From contig NZ_JABAIA010000002.1 in NCBI RefSeq assembly GCF_012641275.1, forward strand, positions 1,302,001-1,366,000: a stretch of 64,000 bases of DNA. The letters are read 5' to 3'. Below are positions 35,331-42,794 of the stretch, piece after piece (position 1 is the stretch's first letter; each line of letters opens with the position of its first letter). The translations under genes were made by a program, and so were the position numbers. The notes beneath the pieces were generated by a model. That model was not told the DNA's origin. It saw only the letters and a program-made list of their open reading frames with translations, and made no database searches. Source of the stretch: Chitinophaga varians (GTDB lineage Bacteria; Bacteroidota; Bacteroidia; Chitinophagales; Chitinophagaceae).

Positions 35331-36851
35331 ATGCGATCAATCATTATCGGCACAATTTGCCTTATATCTTTCGGTGCTACGGCTCAGAACCGGGATGTCG
35401 CGTTTAAAAACTACTTTGATACCCTTGCTGCTCATCAGCTGTACGACGGCAATATCACCCTGGCGGAAAACGGTCACAAGGTGTATGCCTTTTCAGGGGG
35501 ATATGCGGATTACGCCCAACAACGGCAGAATACGGAGCAATCGCGTTTTAACCTGGCCTCTGTTTCTAAAGTGTTTACTTCCACTGCCATTCTCCAGTTG
35601 AAAGATAAAGGCAAACTAAAGCTGGATGACGAAGTGCGCCGGTATCTTCCTGATTTTCCTTTCCCTGGTATTACCCTGCGTCATCTATTGACACATACTT
35701 CAGGGTTACCTAACCTGGAACTGTTTGAAGAGACGGTGAAACAGTATCCTGATACAATCATCACTAACATCGCTGTATTGCCTTTGTTAAAACAATGGGA
35801 AAAAGGGTTGTATTTCAAACCGGGCGATGAGTTCAGGTATTGCAACACCAATTTCAATCTGCTGGCTTTGATCATCGAAAAGGTTTCGGGACTTGATTAC
35901 CCGGGGTACCTGGAAAAATATGTTTTCAGACCGGCAGGGATGAAAAATACTTACGTACGCGGCGTAAACCGTATGGATGACCCTTTAGCCGTAAAACAAC
36001 AGGTGAAGCCAACCTATTATGATACGGCCTGGTCGCAGGCTGATAAAGTGGCGCGTTACCGGTACACTGAATATAATAACAGCGGCAGTATCGGGTCTTC
36101 CAATATCATCACTACAACAGACGATATGCTGAAATTCGATAACGCTTTTTTTAGCGGGAAGTTGTTGTCACGTACTACCGTTGAAGAAGCGATCACCCCG
36201 GTTAAGCTAAACAATGGAAAAACGTATGAAGAACACATGGACACTATGCTGGGAGAGGGTACAGGACAATACGGCCTGGGCTGGGAGATATTTAGCATGC
36301 CGGGATACGGAAAAGGAGTAGGGCATGGAGGGTTTAAATTTGGCCTGGCCACTTTCTATTATCATAACCTCGGCACCAGACAGGTGATCGTGGCCTACAT
36401 GAATGGCAACAGTTCTTTCGGTGCCAACGTAACCTCCTGTTTTTACCTGCTGAACGGCAAACCGGGCATTCCCTTATCTTTAAAGAAGTCTGCTGTCCGC
36501 GAATATGCGCGGGCATTGATGACAAGCGGAGCTGACCATGCTGCCTGCATGTTGCATCTTTGCAAGGCCGACAGTGTCAACTATTATTTTAATCCAAGGG
36601 AAATGAACTTCCTGGGATATGATTTCCTTTACCAGTCCAAAGCCCGCGACCATTTGCAGTGGTCGTTGGAAACATTTAAGCTGAATACCTTCCTGCAACC
36701 GGCTGATTTCAACACTTATGACAGTTATGGCGAAGCATTGTTGGAAGCCGGGCACCGGGAAGATGCCATAAGGATGTACAGAAAGTCGCTGGAACTTAAT
36801 CCCAACAGCAAAGATGGAATAAAGGCGATGAAGAAACTGGGATTGATGTAA
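35331..36851 (+). CDS. Secreted serine hydrolase (class C beta-lactamase fold) with TPR tail
   Basis: 506 residues from the ATG at 35331, which starts a signal peptide (MRSIIIGTICLISFGATAQ). The catalytic SxxK is Ser77-V-S-Lys80 in FNLASVSKVFTS. FRYCNTNFNLLA gives the Tyr-x-Asn motif, and GKGVGHGGFKFG the third, HxG-like motif. The C-terminal ~40 residues form a TPR-like unit (YGEALLEAGHREDAIRMYRKS). Relatives include esterases, D-aminopeptidases and carboxypeptidases as well as AmpC-like enzymes, so the reaction is open. Confidence 0.9.
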   Translation: MRSIIIGTICLISFGATAQNRDVAFKNYFDTLAAHQLYDGNITLAENGHKVYAFSGGYADYAQQRQNTEQSRFNLASVSKVFTSTAILQLKDKGKLKLDDEVRRYLPDFPFPGITLRHLLTHTSGLPNLELFEETVKQYPDTIITNIAVLPLLKQWEKGLYFKPGDEFRYCNTNFNLLALIIEKVSGLDYPGYLEKYVFRPAGMKNTYVRGVNRMDDPLAVKQQVKPTYYDTAWSQADKVARYRYTEYNNSGSIGSSNIITTTDDMLKFDNAFFSGKLLSRTTVEEAITPVKLNNGKTYEEHMDTMLGEGTGQYGLGWEIFSMPGYGKGVGHGGFKFGLATFYYHNLGTRQVIVAYMNGNSSFGANVTSCFYLLNGKPGIPLSLKKSAVREYARALMTSGADHAACMLHLCKADSVNYYFNPREMNFLGYDFLYQSKARDHLQWSLETFKLNTFLQPADFNTYDSYGEALLEAGHREDAIRMYRKSLELNPNSKDGIKAMKKLGLM

Positions 36852-36859
36852 GAAGTCTT

Positions 36860-37243
36860 TTATGAAACCTTTTTTATGACAGGTGTTGCATATTTTCCGG
36901 TAATCCTTTGTTTATGTGTTAATCCCCAGTTTCCCAACACGGAAACCACTTCTTTTACAGTCATGCCATATTCGGTCGGCAGGTATTCCACTACCGCTGG
37001 TGTCCGGTCGGCTTTTACTTCTCTTTTCACCAACCCGTTCAACTCCAGTGATTTCAGTTCTGCCGACAATACCCTGGCTGAAATTCCTGTGATGACCCGC
37101 TGCAACTCATTGAAGCGGTAGTGGCCGGTCACCAGGGCCGTAATGATACGGAGCTTCCATTTGCCTCCCAGTACATACATGGCATCTTCCACCGAAGCCA
37201 GCCGGGCGGCACATTCCGTTTGTTTGAAGTCTGTTTTTTTCAT
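36860..37243 (-). CDS. HxlR-family (redox-type) transcriptional regulator
   Basis: 127 residues, winged helix of the HxlR/DUF24 family: YVLGGKWKLRIITALVTGHYRF, FNELQRVITGISARVLSAELK and the acidic C-terminal GMTVKEVVSVLGNWG. Cys11 in QTECAARL is at the position of the redox-sensing N-terminal cysteine of YodB-type members. It is divergent from an FMN-dependent azoreductase gene, the classic target arrangement of such regulators, with an inverted repeat between them. Confidence 0.9.
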   Translation of the reverse strand: MKKTDFKQTECAARLASVEDAMYVLGGKWKLRIITALVTGHYRFNELQRVITGISARVLSAELKSLELNGLVKREVKADRTPAVVEYLPTEYGMTVKEVVSVLGNWGLTHKQRITGKYATPVIKKVS

Positions 37244-37269
37244 GTGCTTATAGGATTAAATAACATACA

Positions 37270-37283
37270 GGTTACTACTAACC
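37270..37283. promoter_or_regulatory. Candidate HxlR operator GGTTACTACTAACC
   Basis: Inverted repeat GGTTA-N4-TAACC in the gap between the divergent HxlR and azoreductase genes; a second TTACTAC lies 17 bases on. Its position suggests binding by the adjacent regulator. Confidence 0.4.
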
Positions 37284-37320
37284 TTTTGTTTACTACGGAC
37301 CTTTCCTTAGCGAATGTAGG

Positions 37321-37328
37321 TAGTTTTG
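37321..37328 (+). promoter_or_regulatory. Candidate -7 box TAGTTTTG of the azoreductase gene
   Basis: Exact TAnnTTTG match 21 bases before the chosen ATG. No clear -33 TTTG at the right spacing, which would suit a regulated promoter. Confidence 0.45.
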
Positions 37329-37349
37329 ATGCATCAAACAGTAAGAGAA

Positions 37350-37958
37350 ATGAAAAAAATATTGCACATTATTACAAGCCCGAGAACAGATGCTTCTGTC
37401 AGCAGGAAATTGGGGAATGCTGTGGTGGAAAAGATAAAAGAAAAATATACAGGCAGCAGCGTGACAGTGCGGGACCTGGCTAAAAATCCGCCTCCCCACC
37501 TCAATGAATCTCATATCAATTCGTTTTTTACCCCGGCGGAAAACCGCACCGCCGAACAGCTTTATGACATCAGGTATTCAGAGGATGCCATTCAGGAACT
37601 AATGAATGCTGATATCCTTGTGGTAGAAACCCCGATGTACAACTTCACTATTACTTCCACGCTGAAAGCCTATTTCGACCATATTACAAGGGCCGGAATA
37701 ACATTTAAGTATACCGGAAATGGCTTGCTGCCGGAAGGGTTGTTAAAAGGTAAACAGGGATATATAGTGACTTCCTCCGGCGGAGTTTACTCGGAAGGTG
37801 ACCTGAAAGCCTACGATTTCACGGAACCATATGTACGTTCTTTTCTATCAGTCATAGGAATCGAGGTAGCGGGCGTTTTCAGGGCCGAAGGGCAGGCGGT
37901 TATAGGGCCAGAGGCGGCGCTTGAAAAAGGAGTGGGGAGTATTGTGGTTGGAGGGTAA
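37350..37958 (+). CDS. FMN-dependent NADH-azoreductase
   Basis: 202 residues from the ATG at 37350 (MKKILHIITSPR), preceded by a GTAAGAG ribosome-binding-like stretch. Flavodoxin-like fold of the AzoR/NQO type: ITSPRTDASVSRKLGNAVVE, VVETPMYNFTITSTLKAYFDHI and VTSSGGVYS are standard FMN-contact and substrate loops. Such enzymes reduce azo dyes and quinones two electrons at a time and guard against quinone or thiol stress. Probably controlled by the divergent HxlR regulator. Confidence 0.92.
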   Translation: MKKILHIITSPRTDASVSRKLGNAVVEKIKEKYTGSSVTVRDLAKNPPPHLNESHINSFFTPAENRTAEQLYDIRYSEDAIQELMNADILVVETPMYNFTITSTLKAYFDHITRAGITFKYTGNGLLPEGLLKGKQGYIVTSSGGVYSEGDLKAYDFTEPYVRSFLSVIGIEVAGVFRAEGQAVIGPEAALEKGVGSIVVGG

Positions 37959-37980
37959 ATGGTATAGTTTGTAGTTGTTA

Positions 37981-38008
37981 AAAAGCATCGCGGAAGCGAT
38001 GCTTTTTT
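37981..38008 (+). terminator. Terminator after the azoreductase gene
   Basis: Perfect 11-bp stem AAAAGCATCGC / GCGATGCTTTT, GGAA loop, then T residues. Confidence 0.93.
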
Positions 38009-38060
38009 ATTATTGAAATTATCTTGTTTGTCAGACTGTTAGATGACTAGTCTTGATTAT

Positions 38061-38095
38061 GCGCAGCTGCTGGTTTAAAAACGCTGCGCTTTTTA
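38061..38095 (+). terminator. Second terminator-like hairpin ahead of cas6
   Basis: GCGCAGC / GCTGCGC arms with a 15-base loop and TTTTT. It separates the cas operon from upstream transcription, or could end a short RNA from the gap before it. Confidence 0.65.
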
Positions 38096-38160
38096 TAGGA
38101 AAAATTGTACACTTGTATATAGAAACACCAAAATCACCCCACCGTTTAGCTTTTCTGTTG

Positions 38161-38955
38161 ATGAGATTTAAAATACTACTTTACAGTACTGAAAATAGAG
38201 GTACTATACCGGTAAATTATCAGCACCCCTTAAGTGCAGCTTTGTATAAGATCATTGCAAAAGGTGATGCGCAGTATGCTACCTTTCTTCATGAAACAGG
38301 CTATGGAAAAGGTATTAAGTTGTTTACTTTTTCACAGCTAAATGTCCCTTTTAAAATTGAGGGTGACAGATTGAAATTACTTGGAAATGAGGTAGATTTT
38401 CAGGTGACATTCCATTTGCCCCAAACGGCAGAAAATTTTATAAAGGGATTGTTCCAGAGTGAACAGCTGGAGATCGCAGATATGAGAAGCCGCTGCCGGT
38501 TTATCCTGAAATCGATTACAAGTCTGCCCAACTTGTTGGAGTCGTTTCGTGACAGCGAAGTTATCACTTCGACCCTTCAGCCACTTTCTCCTGTTGTGGC
38601 TGGTTTGCGTAATGAAAAAGACCAGTATGAATTTTTATCGCCTGAAGATCCTCGTTTTATTGAGAGCCTGATATATAACTGGCGAAGTAAAATTTCCTCT
38701 TGTTATAACGATGTTATTGCCGCTGCTGCGGTGTTAATAGCAGAAGTTAAACCGGCAAAAAGACCCTATAAGTCCAGACTTATTACTATAAAATACGGGA
38801 AACCAGAAGAAACCAAAATTCGGGGATGGCTAAATTTGTATATAAAGGTAATTGCAGAGAAAAGGTTTGTGGAGTTGCTTTTAAACTCGGGTATTGGCGT
38901 ATATAGCTCACAGGGAATGGGATGTGTGCAACTCGCTAATAACTGGTTCGATTGA
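38161..38955 (+). CDS. cas6: Cas6 CRISPR RNA endoribonuclease
   Basis: 264 residues from the ATG at 38161 (MRFKILLYS); an in-frame upstream start would add 36 unrelated residues. Cas6 cuts the repeat to release crRNAs with an 8-base 5' handle. Visible features: the N-terminal ferredoxin-like start with HPLSAALYKIIAKGD, and the C-terminal glycine-rich loop SGIGVYSSQGMGCVQL that ends Cas6 proteins. It leads the cas operon and is separated from cas8b by 118 bases, the largest gap in the operon. Confidence 0.93.
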   Translation: MRFKILLYSTENRGTIPVNYQHPLSAALYKIIAKGDAQYATFLHETGYGKGIKLFTFSQLNVPFKIEGDRLKLLGNEVDFQVTFHLPQTAENFIKGLFQSEQLEIADMRSRCRFILKSITSLPNLLESFRDSEVITSTLQPLSPVVAGLRNEKDQYEFLSPEDPRFIESLIYNWRSKISSCYNDVIAAAAVLIAEVKPAKRPYKSRLITIKYGKPEETKIRGWLNLYIKVIAEKRFVELLLNSGIGVYSSQGMGCVQLANNWFD

Positions 38956-39073
38956 GTTTTAATTGAAATGAACCTAATCCCAGCATACATATAGACATTT
39001 TATTAAATAATAAAAAATACAAATGTAAATACTTAAAACATATACGGGGAATGCAATACTAAATAATGCATTG

Positions 39074-41086
39074 ATGACTGTTGAAGCTTTGGCAAAGCTG
39101 AAGAGTGTTTCAGAGATTACTCCTTCATTGTTAAAAGAATTGTATGACAAAGTAAATCTGAAAGAGATTAACAAACGGCTGAAAAGTTATACAATGGTGT
39201 TTCTGAATAACCCTTTGGTTAATCCTGCCAAGAAAGCTAATGGAGCTGGAGAAAGTACTTATCACCATTTATTAAATGCCATTATGGATAGTTTTGAATC
39301 CGAAGGCGATAATGTGTGCGAAATTTCAGGTTTACGATTTAGTAAAACTTTCGAGAATTTTTATGAGGAGGAAATAGAACGCCAAAAAGAATTACTTATA
39401 AGAGACATTAAAGACGAGAAGCAACTCAAAAAAGAGATAAGGAATATTGAAAAAACAGACACGCACGTGAATCGATCCTGGTTTCCTTTGATTGGAGGTT
39501 TAGGTTCAGATGCACAAGCTTTGCCCCAGGCAAAGTTTACAGTGCACATACATCCAATATGTGTTCCTATTCTTCAATTTTTACCGTTGTCTGCGTTGTT
39601 GTATAAACGAGGGGTTTTATTGGTGGATTCGGCCAATTTTGAGTTGTCAAGAGCGATGGTGGCTGAAAATGCGAGGGTAGTAGCAGAAAAAATTCAAACT
39701 ATTCCTACAAAGGAGCGAGTAGAGAATGTCAGAAATTTTTCTAGGGGAGATTATATGATTAAGGTATTGGAGGTCCTAAATAGGAAGGAGTATTTCGAAG
39801 AGACTTACTCAGATTTGAATATGTGGAGTTTTTCCAATTTCGGCAATGATGCAAGTTGTAAAATAGACAGACTACCCAATTCCTTTATCAGAAAACTCCA
39901 ACGGCTATATAAGAACGCTAAAATTGAAAGAGAGCTCAGAGAAATTTTATCCAACAATGAAATAGCTTTTAACTTCCTTGAATGCCTGGAAGAGAATAGT
40001 GATTGGTCCTTGCTCTATCCTGGTGTATTTGGAAGTGGGAAAAAGAAAATGGAATATGAGGGTGTTTCCCCTGAATTTTTGGAAGCCTATTATGAAGAGA
40101 TAGGCAGAAGCCATTTTGTTTCTATAGCAAAATATATTGCAGGATTAATCGAAAAATACAAATCCCATACATTCGAAAAAATATTGAATAAAAAATATGG
40201 ATGGAATGATCCCGAATATCGGGTAGAACTGTTTAAAGTGTTTGTTAAGGCTACGGAAAATGGTGAATGGAGTATGGCAGATCATATTACCATTCTTGAT
40301 AACAAGGAGGAGTTGCCCGTTAAAAATAACTATTATCAACTACATAAATTAATCCATTTCTTTACGCAAAAGAAGATTTATAGTAATGTGCTGTGGAAGA
40401 TTGATGTGTCAAAAGCAAGAGTTTATAAAGCATGTACCTGGATAATAGGTCTGATCCAGAATGATTCAAAAATCAATACAATAAAGTCTAATCTGATTAA
40501 TCCGAATGAATATACTAAAGTTGGATATGACAGAGTTATTTTTGATGCTATTGATAATTTTGAAGTGGAAATTGAAAATGTCATAGAAGTACTATATGAC
40601 AATGCCTTTACTTTTAAGAAGTTTGGGTTGAATGAACTTTTGAGAATATTCTTTTCTCAACCTCAACAAGAAGTGTTTTCGGTTTTACCTTGGGAAAGTA
40701 GATTGAAAGAAGATCATAGTTTCAAAAAATGGCTTGATAGGATTCGACGTTTTTCAGACGATTATCGGAATTACTATTATATGAAATATCAAAAATCGAC
40801 CGAAGACAGGGCGCCATACAATAAATTTATTAAGACAGTTAGTAGTATCGTAAAGGAGAATGATCAATTTTATTCTTTGCTTAACGAAATGATTTATAAT
40901 ACCAATCAGTTTATAAAAGAAAATGAACGAATAAAAAGCGATAAGTGGAGGGTAGAGGATCTGTTGACTAATCCACTTGGAAATAATACGTGGAACATCT
41001 GTGTGCTGGCGATTAAATTTTTATTGAGACAATCGGCCGTAAAACCTTTAACAGAAAAAGATATCGTTAACAAAAACCAAAACTAA
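39074..41086 (+). CDS. cas8b: Type I-B Cascade large subunit Cas8b (Cst1-like)
   Basis: 670 residues. Large-subunit proteins diverge strongly, so this call rests on the motif PLIGGLGSDAQALPQAKFT near residue 140, the following VHIHPICVPILQFLPLSALLY and the position between cas6 and cas7, as in I-B loci. An N-terminal VCEISGLRF recalls a zinc-finger half-site, but the full cysteine set is not seen. Cas8b recognises the PAM and recruits Cas3. The ATG at 39074 is preferred over the TTG just before it. Six bases separate it from cas7. Confidence 0.82.
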   Translation: MTVEALAKLKSVSEITPSLLKELYDKVNLKEINKRLKSYTMVFLNNPLVNPAKKANGAGESTYHHLLNAIMDSFESEGDNVCEISGLRFSKTFENFYEEEIERQKELLIRDIKDEKQLKKEIRNIEKTDTHVNRSWFPLIGGLGSDAQALPQAKFTVHIHPICVPILQFLPLSALLYKRGVLLVDSANFELSRAMVAENARVVAEKIQTIPTKERVENVRNFSRGDYMIKVLEVLNRKEYFEETYSDLNMWSFSNFGNDASCKIDRLPNSFIRKLQRLYKNAKIERELREILSNNEIAFNFLECLEENSDWSLLYPGVFGSGKKKMEYEGVSPEFLEAYYEEIGRSHFVSIAKYIAGLIEKYKSHTFEKILNKKYGWNDPEYRVELFKVFVKATENGEWSMADHITILDNKEELPVKNNYYQLHKLIHFFTQKKIYSNVLWKIDVSKARVYKACTWIIGLIQNDSKINTIKSNLINPNEYTKVGYDRVIFDAIDNFEVEIENVIEVLYDNAFTFKKFGLNELLRIFFSQPQQEVFSVLPWESRLKEDHSFKKWLDRIRRFSDDYRNYYYMKYQKSTEDRAPYNKFIKTVSSIVKENDQFYSLLNEMIYNTNQFIKENERIKSDKWRVEDLLTNPLGNNTWNICVLAIKFLLRQSAVKPLTEKDIVNKNQN

Positions 41087-41092
41087 CCTATT

Positions 41093-42121
41093 ATGTCAAA
41101 TTTGAATAATATTGCAGGCGCACTGTTAATTGATGCAACCGCGACCTTCCTTAACGGAGCAGGTCTGGGAGTTCAGGAGGATAAAAACCGTGTAATACCT
41201 AAAACCTATAGAGAGAAAGTGAACGACAGGGTGGAAGAGGTGCCCTATGTGTCTGCCCAGTCATGGAGAAGGTGGCTAAGGGATACAGCCAATGAGGAGA
41301 ACAACTGGAATCCCAGCGAATTACGGGCTATAGGAGAAGGTTCTGAAAAGGGAAATACCAATAAAATAGCGACTGAGTTAAATCCCATTGATTTTCCTGA
41401 AGATGATTTATTTGGTTATATGAAAGCCGGAGCCAAGGGTGAAGAAAGCATTCAAAGAACTTCCCCTTTTAAATCATCTATTTTGAAGGGGATAAAAAAT
41501 ATGCGTACAGTAAATATAGATGAGGCATTTGTTCACCTGAAAGAAGGAACCCCATTACCTTATTCCACAAAGTTCTACTCAACACATCTGGAAGGTTTTT
41601 TTAACCTGGAATATTATCGTTTAGGTGTATATGACAATCTTGGGAGTAGACAGGAATTATCTTCTGAATTGGTGGAGAAACACGCGGATAAATTTAACAA
41701 ATCTGATTTAGGAGGTAAATTTAAGCGGTATGAACTGAAAAATGGAGCCGAAGTCAGAAAGGAGCATGCTGCGGGATTGTTGAAAGGATTGGCTTATTTG
41801 AGAGGTGGGGCAAAACAAGCGGCATTTGGCGCTGATGTATCTCCTAAAGTTTTAATTTTTGCCGGGCTGGGATCGGCAAACCCAATTTTTAATAATTTAT
41901 TTATTGGAACGGGAGAAAGACCAATTTTGAATATTGATTTGTTGCTGGAGTTATCAAATGACTATAAAAGCAGGCTGGCAACTCCAATTTATGTTGGATT
42001 AAGAAAAGGTTATCTGCAAAATGAAGAGGAAGTTACAAAAAGATTAGAGGAGGGTTTTGTACTGGCCTCCCCAATAGAAATAGTAAACCAATTCACCAAA
42101 GCCTATTTAACGAATGGATAA
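41093..42121 (+). CDS. cas7: Cas7 (Cst2/DevR-type) Cascade backbone
   Basis: 342 residues. Start LNNIAGALLIDATATFLNGAG, then VPYVSAQSWRRWLRDT, which is the Cst2/DevR signature; a glycine-rich C-terminal part has LIFAGLGSANPIFNN. Copies of Cas7 line the crRNA spacer. Its end overlaps cas5 by eight bases, pointing to coupled translation. Confidence 0.94.
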   Translation: MSNLNNIAGALLIDATATFLNGAGLGVQEDKNRVIPKTYREKVNDRVEEVPYVSAQSWRRWLRDTANEENNWNPSELRAIGEGSEKGNTNKIATELNPIDFPEDDLFGYMKAGAKGEESIQRTSPFKSSILKGIKNMRTVNIDEAFVHLKEGTPLPYSTKFYSTHLEGFFNLEYYRLGVYDNLGSRQELSSELVEKHADKFNKSDLGGKFKRYELKNGAEVRKEHAAGLLKGLAYLRGGAKQAAFGADVSPKVLIFAGLGSANPIFNNLFIGTGERPILNIDLLLELSNDYKSRLATPIYVGLRKGYLQNEEEVTKRLEEGFVLASPIEIVNQFTKAYLTNG

Positions 42122-42794
42122 ATTACTGGAAGTGCGATTTTCAGGATGGACGTCTACTCCCCGGTTACCGTTTATTCTGTCAGGAAATGCTCTTTGTATG
42201 CATACACCGAGCTACTCCCTGGTTTTAGGAATTATCGGGTGCTGTCTTGGAAGGGTCGTTTTGCCTAAAGAAGTCAGGATCGGATTTAAATATTCTTACG
42301 ACACTGTTGCGCAGGACCTGGAGACGAGGCAACGTCTTGAGTTTAATGGGAGGAAGATAAAACAACATAGCGAGGGTACAGATGCTTATATACGGGAATT
42401 TCACACATCTCCCAGGCTGCTAATTTGGATTGACAGGATTGACTGGATGGAGTATTTTGAAAATCCAGTGGGAACTCCATCTCTGGGGCGATCACAAGAT
42501 ATTCTAAAAATAGAGAACGTCTCAATAGTTGAAGTCGAAAAGGTGGGTAAAGGAAATATGGGTGGCTCGTTATTGCCATTCTCTGCTGGACTACGTGCAG
42601 GTGGGCAGTTGGTGCAATTAGCCGAATCTTTCCTTGAAAATGAAGAAGTGGGTTCTGGTAGAAGACCTCAGGCGTCCAGGGTATTTATTTCTATACCACA
42701 TGACAATGATGATGTAGTAGAGTTAAATAACATTTATCAAAAGAAATCGGAAGAACCAGTATCATTTTATTTGCACGAGTTTATTAATGAGTAA
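42114..42794 (+). CDS. cas5: Cas5 (type I-B) Cascade subunit
   Basis: 226 residues. The N-terminal strand LLEVRFSGWTSTPRLPF with YSLVLGIIGCCLGRV is typical of Cas5 in Cst-type I-B systems; TSPRLLIWIDRIDWMEYFENP leads to the thumb. Cas5 caps the 5' handle of the crRNA. It overlaps cas7 and cas3 by eight bases each. Confidence 0.92.
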   Translation: MDKLLEVRFSGWTSTPRLPFILSGNALCMHTPSYSLVLGIIGCCLGRVVLPKEVRIGFKYSYDTVAQDLETRQRLEFNGRKIKQHSEGTDAYIREFHTSPRLLIWIDRIDWMEYFENPVGTPSLGRSQDILKIENVSIVEVEKVGKGNMGGSLLPFSAGLRAGGQLVQLAESFLENEEVGSGRRPQASRVFISIPHDNDDVVELNNIYQKKSEEPVSFYLHEFINE

